Below are positions 1-5,891 of a stretch of DNA of 5,927 bases, piece by piece. The notes beneath the pieces are model-generated. The model saw only the letters and a program-made list of their open reading frames with translations, did no database searches and was not told where the DNA came from. Location of the stretch: NCBI GenBank assembly GCA_900543175.1, contig UQQO01000129.1:1-5927 (forward strand), in the 5' to 3' direction. Source of the DNA: an uncultured Fusobacterium sp. (lineage in GTDB: Bacteria; Fusobacteriota; Fusobacteriia; Fusobacteriales; Fusobacteriaceae). A program made the position numbers and the translations under genes. Each line of letters begins with the position of its first letter. Positions within the stretch are counted from its first letter, which is position 1.

Positions 1-3000
1 CAGATAATACCATCACTTTTAATAATCTAACTAAAAACAGCGGAATTATAGAAGGGAATAATATTAATATTGAAAATACTGATGTTTTAAATAATTCTTC
101 AGGAACTATTAAAGCCTTTAATGATAATTCTACTATTAGTATAATAGCTAATAACCTAATAAACTCTGATGGTAAAATACAATCACAGGGAAATTTAACT
201 CTAAATATATTTGGAGATTTAACTCTTGAAGGAACTTTTACTGGAAATAATCAATTTAATATTACTGCTAATTCATTAGTTTCTAATACTGATATAGAAA
301 ATAATGGAGATATTATTTTAAGTTTAAATGGTAATTTTGTAAATAATAAAACTTTTATTAGTGGCAAAGATGTTGATATAAAAGCTAATAATATAAGTAA
401 CTCTGGAACTATTGGAAGTGTACAAGGATTTTTAGCTAAAGTTTCTGGAACTCTTCATAATCTTAAAAATTTAATTTTAGGCTCTGGTGAAAATAATATT
501 ATTGCTGAAAATGAGATAAAAAATGAAGGTTTTATCACTTCAGAAGAATCTTTAAAATTAGATAGTGGACAAATAAAAAACCTTGGACAAATTGCTTCAG
601 GTAATCAATTGACTATTACTTCAGATAATAATATTGAAAATAAAGATGGAGCTTTAATTTTTGCTAACAAAGATATGAGTTTAAATGCCAATAAAGATAT
701 ATTAAATGAGAAATCAGAAATATATTCAGGAAGCAATATTGTCATTACAGCAAATGAAAATGTAGTAAATAAAATAGGAGATATTGAAGGGCAGAATGAC
801 ATCACAATTACTGCTTCAAATATAGAGAATATTGGAGAAGTAATAGGTTCTCACGAAATAAAATATGTTTTAGGTAAAGATCTAAACCTTGATACAAGTA
901 AAATAGATAAAGATCCTATAAGAAAAAAATCTAATGAAATATTCAATAAAGTTTATGATGAATTTGTTAAAGAAGGTAGAACAGAATGGGAAAATGATGT
1001 TCATCTATATGGTGGAGAAAAAGTTATTAGTAACTATACAAGTAATCTATCATATATATCAGCAGGAAAAAATCTAACTTTAAATGCTAAGAATAATATT
1101 TTAAATAAAGAAGGAAATATTCTTGCTGTAAATGATGTAAATATCAAAGCAAAAAACTTAACAAATGAAACTTATTTAATAGATATCACAACTAAAGCAG
1201 AGTGGCGTCAAAATTATGAAATGCATGGTGACGCTATGTATAAACTTGGATATAATCAATACTATTATGATGGACAGTTATATAATCATAATCGTGATAA
1301 GGGGTATACAATAGTAAAAACTGATATTACATGGAAAGTAGGTTCAGATAAACCTACTTTAATATCTGCTGGTGGTAAAGCAAATATAGATGTTGTAGAA
1401 ACAATTGGAAATGGTACTCTTTCTAATAAAATATATGGTGTTGATGAAAAACATATTAATACAGAAGAAGTATCATTAAATGAAAGTAATATACAAAAGA
1501 CAGGAACAATTAATACAGAAGAATATACAAAAATTCCTACTGGTGATAAAGGATTATTCAAAGTAAATGAAGAATTTATTAATAACAATACATTTGAAAT
1601 AAGTTCTGGAAATAATTTAGTAAAAAATGAAAGTAAACCTGGATTCTCTTATCTGATAGAAACAAATATAAAATTTATAGATAAAGGATTTTTCCTTGGT
1701 TCTGATTATTTCTTTGACAGAATTAATTTTAATCCTGAAAAAAATATCAGACTTCTTGGAGATGATTTTTTTGAAACAAAATTTGTAAATAGAGCTATTT
1801 TAGAAAGTACTGGAAAAAGATATCTTAATGGGGCTACAAATGATAAAGAACAAATGCAAATTCTTTATGATAATTCTATTGTAGCTATGAAAGATATGAA
1901 TCTTTCTATTGGAATAGCCCTTACTGCTGAACAAATAAATAATCTAAAAGATGATATTATTTGGTATGTGGAAGAAGAAGTAAACGGAGTAAATGTTCTA
2001 GTTCCTAAAGTTTATCTTTCTAAAGAAACTCTTGCTTCATTAGGAGATAATCAAACTGGAATATATGGTGGAGATAGCTTAAATATATCAGCTTTAGCTA
2101 TAACTAATACTGGCAAAATTCAATCTACAGGCGATATTATAATAAATACTGATGAACTATTAAATAAATCTATTCTTGGAGATTATAAAGCTAAAATTAA
2201 TGGAAATAATATTAACATTGTATCAGTAGGGGATATTAATAATATAGGTGCTGAAATAAATGCTGAAAATAATTTAAGCTTAGAGTCATTAAAAGGAAGT
2301 ATTGCTAATAAAACTATACTTAGAGAAAATGTTATGAGTGATAATTACATTGCTTCAAAAGTTGAAAATAGTGCTAGTATGACAGGAGATAATATAAGTA
2401 TTAATGCTAATAAAGACTTTGAAAATACTGGTGCTTTAGTCAAAGCTGATAATAATCTTGATATTGAAGCTGAAAATATTACTGCTAATACAATTGAAGT
2501 TCATAATTATCATCATACTGGTGGAACAAAAAACTATACAATCAATGAATCTCTTGAAAATTTTGGTAGTAGTTTAGAGGGAACAGATATTGTTCTTAAT
2601 GCCAATAAAGATATTAATATTAAAGGTTCTAATATTGTAGCTAATAATAATCTTAATTTAAGTGCTGGTGATGATGTTAATATTGTTGCTTCAGTTGATA
2701 CAAATTATTATGAACATCAAGAAAGTAAAAAGAAAAGTTTTGGAAGAAGCAAGTCTAAAACTGAAGTTAAATATTCAACAAAACATAATAGCTCTAATTT
2801 AATCGGAGAAAATATAAATATAACAAGTGGAAAAGATACTGCTATAATTGGAAGCAATATTCAAGCTGGTACTGAAGGAAAAGCTGAAATAAATGCTGGT
2901 GGAGATATTGTTCAAGCAGCAGTAAAAGATATTAATTATAGCTATAAGAAAACTACTAAGAAAGGTTTCTTAGGACTTACTGGAAGTTCAAAATCAAGCG

Positions 3001-5891
3001 AAAGCTATAAAGAAGAAGCAATAAAAGCTAATACTATCTCTGGTACAGGAGGAACAACTTATGTAGCAGATAAAGGACTTATGCTTGAGGGAGTAACAGT
3101 AGTTTCTACAGGAAATGTTACTTTAAAAGGAAAAGATGTTAATATAAATCCTACTGAAGAAAAATCATTCCAAGAAGTAAAACAAAAGAAAAAAGGTTTT
3201 TCTAGTTCCTTTGGTAGTGGTGGAATAAGTCTATCTTATGGTAAAAGTAAAGATGAAATAAAAACTACTACTACAGAAAATATAGCTTCAAATATTGTTT
3301 CTCAAGGTAAGGTAACTATAGAAGCTAATGATGGAACAACTAAAATAAAATCTTCTGATATTTATGGAAATGAAGGAATTGACATCAGTGGTACAAAAGG
3401 GGTAGAATTAACTACAGCTAAAAATACTACTACAGTTGATGAAAAACATAAGTCAACAAGTATAGGAATAAGTGCTGGAGTTCAAAGTAGTATAAAAAAT
3501 ACTATAGATAATATTGAAAATATAGATGATTTAACAGATTTTAGTGGAAATTCTTATGATATAGCTAATACTGCTTCTGATCTTGTAGGAGCTATAAAAG
3601 ATGGGGCTGACGCTATAGGCAAAGTTACTTCTGATATATATAAAAAAGAATCTGAAAATTCAGCTTCTGAAAATATTGAAGGGGTTTCAAGAGATGTTAA
3701 TAACTATATCAGTGTATCTGCTGGAATAAGTAAAAATAAATCAGAATCACACTCATCTAGTAAAACAACTGTAAAAAATAATCTTGAATCTAGTGGAGAT
3801 ATAAATATATCATCTTCTAAAGGTAGTGTTTTAATAGAAGGAACAGATATTAAAACAGATAAAGATCTTAATCTTAAAGCTGATAAAGATATAATAGTTC
3901 AATCTTCTAAAGATGAATACAACTATTCAAATAAATCTTCATCTAGTGGAATAAGTGTTGATTTAACTATTTCAACTGATCCTACTAAAATTTTTGGTGG
4001 AATAACTACTTCTCATAATAAAGGTAAAGGTACTGGAGAAGGTATTGAAAATGTAAATTCTAAATTTGAAGTAGGTGGAACTCACAGATCTGAAGCTGGA
4101 GAAACAGTTAAATATGAAGGTGCTAATGTTGAAGCTAATAAGATTGATATAAAAGGTAAAGATGTAATTATAGCTTCATCTAAAGATATTAGTAATTCTG
4201 AATCTAAAAATAGTAGTGGAAGTGTTAAATTTGGAACATCTCCTCTTCCTACAGAAATAAATATCAATTATAGCAAAGCTGATGGAGAAAAAGAATGGGT
4301 TGGAAATCAAACTTCTATTATAGCCAAAGAAGGCGGAACTATAGAAAGTAAAGACTTTACTAACAGCGGAGCAATAATAGGTTCTGAAAGCAAGGAAAAT
4401 AAGCTAATTGTAAAAGCAGATAATGTAAATATAGACAACCTTAAAGATAAAGATACCAATAAAGTAAGTGGTGGCGGAGTCAATATTACAAATAAAGGTG
4501 TTCCTAATATCTCTGTAATAACTGGTGGACAAGATAAAAGACAAGATACTAATGCTACAGCAGTAAATACAGAATTTATAGTACAAGGGGAAAATAAGAG
4601 TGCTGAAGAGCTAGGATTTAATATAAATCTAAATAAAGCCCAAGTAACAACAAAAGATGAAAATAAGGTACTTGACGCTGACCTTCATACAGATCTTTTA
4701 AATAAAGATGAAAGAGATAAAATAGTTGAAGCTGGAGAAAAACTTGAAAATTTAGCAGAAGCAATAATTAATCCTAATGACGGTGGAATAGGAAATACAT
4801 ATAAAGAAAACAGATTTGGTAATCTATTTAATAAATATGTATCAGAGCAAAAAGAAAAACTTAATATTTTAGGAGATCCAAATATTTCAGAAATAGATAA
4901 AAGAAATGTATTAAATGATATAGTAAAAGATTTCTTATTATCAAAAGGATATAAAGGAGAAATGCCTCAAATATTAATAGGAGATAAAACAGAGTCAACA
5001 GATATAAGATACACTGGTAAAGAATATGTATTTATAAGCAAAGAAGATTTAAATAGTTCAAATATTTTAAGTATATTAGGACATGAGCTAGGACATATGA
5101 ATACATATGATATAGATGAAAAGACAGCAGAAAAAATAGAGAGCAAAGTAGATACCAAAGTAGATCAATCAGATACAAATGGAAAATACAATACATATCT
5201 TAAAGAACTACAAGAAAAATATAAAGAACTTCCAGATGAAGAAGAAGCAAAAGAATTTCAAAAAAATATTCCTGATGAGTATAAAGAAAGTTTTGCTATT
5301 TCAGATAATTCAATTAGTTTTGCAGGAGCATTTTTAGGAAGAGTAAATGCTGGAGGAACAACATATTATATAGTTGATACAAAAACAGGAAAAGGAGAAG
5401 AAGTAAAAACAGCAGATATAGGAATAGGACTAGGAACTCCTACAGCAGGTGGTTCAATGAGTATGGTTATATTACCTTATGCAAATAACAGTAAAGATAT
5501 AGAAGGATATTCAAAAACTTATGGAGGATCTATATCAATATTTTCAGGAGAAATTTTATTTGATAGTAAAGGAAATTTTTCTGGTATAAAATATAGTAAT
5601 AGTGGCATAAGTCCTGAAATAAACCCCAAATTTGAATTTCATGGTAGTTATGATAGTTCAATAATAAGACAAGTTAAAGAAATATCTACAAATGAAAAAA
5701 TTATTAAAATAACAAAAGAATTGGAAAGCTTATCTTCAACACCTGAAAATGCTTTAAAGAATATAATAAAAATTAACTCATTATCAAGTGAATTATTGAA
5801 TGAAATAAGAAAAATAAATAATAAAGGAGGAGAAACACTTGATAATATTCAAATTAATTATCAAGTTAATAAAAATGATATGTATCAATAA
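1..5891 (+). CDS. Filamentous haemagglutinin / CdiA-type two-partner secretion exoprotein, 5'-truncated by window edge
   Basis: Visible product is 1962 residues, first full codon at 3, stop TAA at 5889-5891. The frame has no stop from position 3, so the gene starts upstream. A TTG at 609 sits mid-repeat with no ribosome-binding site and is not the start. The signal peptide and TPS secretion domain are therefore not visible. Family evidence: tandem beta-helix repeats of the form N-[IL]-x-[IL]-x-A-x-x-x-[IL]-x-N-x-G-x-[IL]; a conserved central domain with YLIET, GSDYFF and IALTAEQI motifs (residues 546-674); haemagglutinin repeats such as DINIKGSNIVANNNLNLSAG (residues 866-885); and a separate C-terminal section with HELGH (1694-1698). 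No Cys occurs in the visible protein, as is common for exported rods. By family, it would be exported by a TpsB/CdiB partner and act at the cell surface as adhesin and/or contact-dependent effector carrier. Whether it is a toxin or only an adhesin cannot be settled from this window. Arg is AGA in 18 of 20 cases. Confidence 0.93.
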   Translation, partial: DNTITFNNLTKNSGIIEGNNINIENTDVLNNSSGTIKAFNDNSTISIIANNLINSDGKIQSQGNLTLNIFGDLTLEGTFTGNNQFNITANSLVSNTDIENNGDIILSLNGNFVNNKTFISGKDVDIKANNISNSGTIGSVQGFLAKVSGTLHNLKNLILGSGENNIIAENEIKNEGFITSEESLKLDSGQIKNLGQIASGNQLTITSDNNIENKDGALIFANKDMSLNANKDILNEKSEIYSGSNIVITANENVVNKIGDIEGQNDITITASNIENIGEVIGSHEIKYVLGKDLNLDTSKIDKDPIRKKSNEIFNKVYDEFVKEGRTEWENDVHLYGGEKVISNYTSNLSYISAGKNLTLNAKNNILNKEGNILAVNDVNIKAKNLTNETYLIDITTKAEWRQNYEMHGDAMYKLGYNQYYYDGQLYNHNRDKGYTIVKTDITWKVGSDKPTLISAGGKANIDVVETIGNGTLSNKIYGVDEKHINTEEVSLNESNIQKTGTINTEEYTKIPTGDKGLFKVNEEFINNNTFEISSGNNLVKNESKPGFSYLIETNIKFIDKGFFLGSDYFFDRINFNPEKNIRLLGDDFFETKFVNRAILESTGKRYLNGATNDKEQMQILYDNSIVAMKDMNLSIGIALTAEQINNLKDDIIWYVEEEVNGVNVLVPKVYLSKETLASLGDNQTGIYGGDSLNISALAITNTGKIQSTGDIIINTDELLNKSILGDYKAKINGNNINIVSVGDINNIGAEINAENNLSLESLKGSIANKTILRENVMSDNYIASKVENSASMTGDNISINANKDFENTGALVKADNNLDIEAENITANTIEVHNYHHTGGTKNYTINESLENFGSSLEGTDIVLNANKDINIKGSNIVANNNLNLSAGDDVNIVASVDTNYYEHQESKKKSFGRSKSKTEVKYSTKHNSSNLIGENINITSGKDTAIIGSNIQAGTEGKAEINAGGDIVQAAVKDINYSYKKTTKKGFLGLTGSSKSSESYKEEAIKANTISGTGGTTYVADKGLMLEGVTVVSTGNVTLKGKDVNINPTEEKSFQEVKQKKKGFSSSFGSGGISLSYGKSKDEIKTTTTENIASNIVSQGKVTIEANDGTTKIKSSDIYGNEGIDISGTKGVELTTAKNTTTVDEKHKSTSIGISAGVQSSIKNTIDNIENIDDLTDFSGNSYDIANTASDLVGAIKDGADAIGKVTSDIYKKESENSASENIEGVSRDVNNYISVSAGISKNKSESHSSSKTTVKNNLESSGDINISSSKGSVLIEGTDIKTDKDLNLKADKDIIVQSSKDEYNYSNKSSSSGISVDLTISTDPTKIFGGITTSHNKGKGTGEGIENVNSKFEVGGTHRSEAGETVKYEGANVEANKIDIKGKDVIIASSKDISNSESKNSSGSVKFGTSPLPTEININYSKADGEKEWVGNQTSIIAKEGGTIESKDFTNSGAIIGSESKENKLIVKADNVNIDNLKDKDTNKVSGGGVNITNKGVPNISVITGGQDKRQDTNATAVNTEFIVQGENKSAEELGFNINLNKAQVTTKDENKVLDADLHTDLLNKDERDKIVEAGEKLENLAEAIINPNDGGIGNTYKENRFGNLFNKYVSEQKEKLNILGDPNISEIDKRNVLNDIVKDFLLSKGYKGEMPQILIGDKTESTDIRYTGKEYVFISKEDLNSSNILSILGHELGHMNTYDIDEKTAEKIESKVDTKVDQSDTNGKYNTYLKELQEKYKELPDEEEAKEFQKNIPDEYKESFAISDNSISFAGAFLGRVNAGGTTYYIVDTKTGKGEEVKTADIGIGLGTPTAGGSMSMVILPYANNSKDIEGYSKTYGGSISIFSGEILFDSKGNFSGIKYSNSGISPEINPKFEFHGSYDSSIIRQVKEISTNEKIIKITKELESLSSTPENALKNIIKINSLSSELLNEIRKINNKGGETLDNIQINYQVNKNDMYQ
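3..908 (+). repeat. FHA-1-type beta-helix repeat region (protein repeats, residues 1-302)
   Basis: Degenerate repeats of about 20 residues run from the left edge, for example NNISNSGTIGS (residues 130-140), KDILNEKSEIYSGSNIVITA and NIENIGEVIGS. The pattern is short alternating Ile/Leu/Val strands separated by N-x-G or N-x-x-G turns, as expected for right-handed beta-helix coils of FHA/CdiA rods (Pfam Fil_haemagg type). The protein repeats are too diverged to be DNA-level direct repeats. The region before position 609 has the same repeat grammar as that after it, which shows that the gene continues upstream. It would form the shaft of the surface filament. The right boundary is approximate, placed where a charged helical stretch (residues 303-326, with IRKKSNEIFNKVYDEF) breaks the pattern. 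Confidence 0.8.
909..1637 (+). other. Central irregular region with Tyr-rich insertion (possible receptor-contact segment)
   Basis: Residues 303-545. Beta-helix-like pieces (ISAGKNLTLNAKNNILNKEG; AVNDVNIKAKNLTNET) alternate with long non-repeat segments. Residues 400-435 (1200-1307) are very Tyr-rich, with 8 Tyr in 36 residues, and include YNQYYYDGQLY. From about residue 480 the chain is rich in Thr, Asn and Glu and leads into the conserved domain that follows. In proteobacterial CdiA the receptor-binding domain lies after FHA-1, and this segment holds a comparable position. That equivalence is inferred from order only; I recognise no receptor-class signature. Confidence 0.5.
1638..2021 (+). 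other. Conserved central domain of CdiA/FHA-like proteins
   Basis: Residues 546-673. Readable landmarks in order are YLIETN (550), GSDYFFDRI, RLLGDDFFE, RAILESTGKRYLNG, DKEQMQILYDN, GIALTAEQINNLKDDIIW and VLVPKVYLS at the end. From knowledge of the family, proteobacterial CdiA, FHA and related exoproteins carry a closely similar block of the type YLIETxPxFT...SSDYxLxxL...RLGDGYYEQ...LTGxRFLxGY...GxALTxEQ...DIVWLVE...VLVPxVYL. The order and spacing match over about 130 residues, which makes this the strongest homology evidence in the window. It breaks the beta-helix repeats and separates the upstream from the downstream rod. Its exact role (receptor binding, secretion arrest or folding) is not assigned here. 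Confidence 0.8.
2037..2582 (+). repeat. Beta-helix repeats between central domain and haemagglutinin repeats
   Basis: Residues 679-860. FHA-type coils resume directly after the central domain: GGDSLNISALAITNTGKIQS, NNINIVSVGDINNIGAEINA, DNISINANKDFENTGALVKA and DNNLDIEAENITANTIEV. The closing stretch, with HNYHHTGG, NYTINES and NFGSSLEG, resembles the lead-in to the haemagglutinin-repeat domain in other CdiA/FHA proteins. The region is Asn-rich and Cys-free. Function is structural (rod). Confidence 0.72.
2583..4250 (+). repeat. Haemagglutinin-repeat (FHA-2-like) rod with Lys/Ser hairpins
   Basis: Residues 861-1416. Units combine a G-x-[DN]-[IV] / L-N-L-x-A / D-[IV]-x-[IV] core with a following polar loop. 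Examples are GSNIVANNNLNLSAGDDVNI, GTDIKTDKDLNLKADKDIIV and GANVEANKIDIKGKDVIIAS. Each core is followed by a Lys/Ser-rich segment: 2712-2789, 2940-3014, 3174-3275, 3435-3482, 3705-3782, 3915-3983 and 4185-4247, about 200-280 bases apart. This is the pattern of Pfam haemagglutinin repeat (Fil_haemagg_2) proteins, where such loops precede the pre-toxin region. One predicted-helical insert (3486-3704) interrupts the array. In CdiA the FHA-2 region is proposed to act after receptor contact in passing the C-terminus to the target; applying that here is inference. Confidence 0.78.
3486..3704 (+). other. Helical insert within the FHA-2-like rod
   Basis: Residues 1162-1234 lack the Gly/Asn turns of the beta-helix. 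They read as amphipathic helix, with Ile/Leu/Val/Ala at helical spacing: KNTIDNIENIDDLTDF, then YDIANTASDLVGAIKDGADA and IGKVTSDIYKKESE. The array resumes at residue 1235 with YISVSAGISKNKSES, which parallels SIGISAG just before the insert. Helical insertions of this kind occur in the haemagglutinin-repeat domain of related exoproteins. Their job is unknown to me. Confidence 0.6.
4467..5069 (+). other. Pre-toxin-like region without a VENN motif
   Basis: Residues 1489-1689. The rod ends with SGGGVNITNKG and VPNISVITGGQDKRQDTNAT, then EFIVQGENKSAEELGFNINL and NKAQVTTKDE. This order (GGQD-x-R-Q-x-T-x-A-T, an xxIVxG strand, a short segment ending LNKAQ-x-x-T-K-D) resembles the segment that closes the rod in CdiA/FHA exoproteins before the variable C-terminus. 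It is followed by charged, helix-prone sequence (LLNKDERDKIVEAGEKLENL; KEKLNILGDPNISEIDKRN). The VENN motif that marks the pre-toxin/toxin junction in many enterobacterial CdiA proteins is absent. Thr codon preference changes from ACT to ACA within this region, at about 4555. Confidence 0.6.
5070..5291 (+). other. HExxH zinc-metallopeptidase-like motif with charged helical segment
   Basis: Residues 1690-1763. SILGHELGHMNTYD contains HELGH at 1694-1698 (5082-5096), the zinc-binding and catalytic motif of zincin metallopeptidases. It is preceded by an edge-strand-like KEYVFISKEDL and a helix entry SSNILSIL, a typical context for a real active-site helix. Candidate third ligands are Glu1706, Glu1710 or Glu1713 in DEKTAEKIE; no canonical metzincin HxxGxxH or distant ExxD is visible. 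The rest is a highly charged, probably helical segment rich in Lys and Glu. In polymorphic toxin systems zincin domains can serve in self-release or as effectors. Which applies here is open, and inactivity is possible. Confidence 0.6.
5292..5666 (+). other. Gly/Ser-rich C-terminal beta module, function unknown
   Basis: Residues 1764-1888. It begins with a small-residue, hydrophobic stretch SFAGAFLGRVNAGGTTYYIV (1772-1791). It continues with alternating strands separated by Gly: DTKTGKG, DIGIGLGTPTAGGSMSMVIL, YGGSISIFSGEILFDSKGNF and GIKYSNSGISPEI, closing with KFEFHGSYDSS. The sequence differs from the upstream rod: no N-x-G coil period, more aromatic residues, and turns of Asp/Lys/Gly type. 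I do not recognise a nuclease, deaminase, ADP-ribosyltransferase or pore-colicin motif. The alternating amphipathic strands with a Gly-rich hydrophobic lead would fit a compact beta-barrel or membrane-associating domain. That is inference from composition only. Confidence 0.5.
5667..5891 (+). other. Lys/Glu/Ile/Asn-rich helical tail ending the exoprotein
   Basis: Residues 1889-1962, then TAA at 5889. The stretch RQVKEISTNEKIIKITKELE SLSS and then NALKNIIKINSLSSELLNEI reads as two amphipathic helices with Ile/Leu at heptad-like spacing. A polar end follows, IQINYQVNKNDMYQ. No catalytic motif is visible. It may be part of the effector domain or a cap to the beta module. A premature end caused by a frameshift cannot be excluded, because the +1 frame stays open past this stop. 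Confidence 0.5.
5825..5830 (+). promoter_or_regulatory. Possible ribosome-binding site AGGAGG inside the 3' end of the gene
   Basis: AGGAGG lies eight bases before a TTG at 5839, in frame with the next possible ORF. The same bases encode Lys-Gly-Gly-Glu in the main protein. Other GGAGG strings occur in this gene simply from GGA GGA/GGT glycine codons (for example near 3047), so this may be coincidental. Confidence 0.25.

Noticed and set aside
605..805. Minus-strand ORF of 66 codons
   Set aside because: It lies fully inside the repeat-coding gene, its product is a Ser/Leu/Ile-rich mirror of the Asn/Asp repeats, and no ribosome-binding site or family signature is visible.
1286..1588. Minus-strand ORF of 100 codons
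   Set aside because: Antisense shadow of the central region; the apparent hydrophobicity comes from reading Asn/Glu/Lys codons in reverse, not from a real membrane protein.
1766..1772. Seven-T run (and seven-A runs near 924, 5260 and 5914) as phase-variation tracts
   Set aside because: Runs of seven are expected in DNA this AT-rich, and there is no longer homopolymer or tandem short repeat that would suggest slippage control.
2361..2372. VENS tetrapeptide, similar to the VENN pre-toxin motif
   Set aside because: It lies at residues 787-790, far upstream of the haemagglutinin repeats, and cannot be the toxin junction.
2583..4250. DNA-level tandem repeats or a CRISPR-like array
   Set aside because: Periodicity is in the protein sequence only; the nucleotide copies are diverged, with no identical spaced repeats and no constant spacing.
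4082..5158. Three short minus-strand ORFs (4082-4267, 4404-4586, 4967-5158)
   Set aside because: All are antisense to well-supported protein sequence with continuous family motifs, and none has independent evidence.
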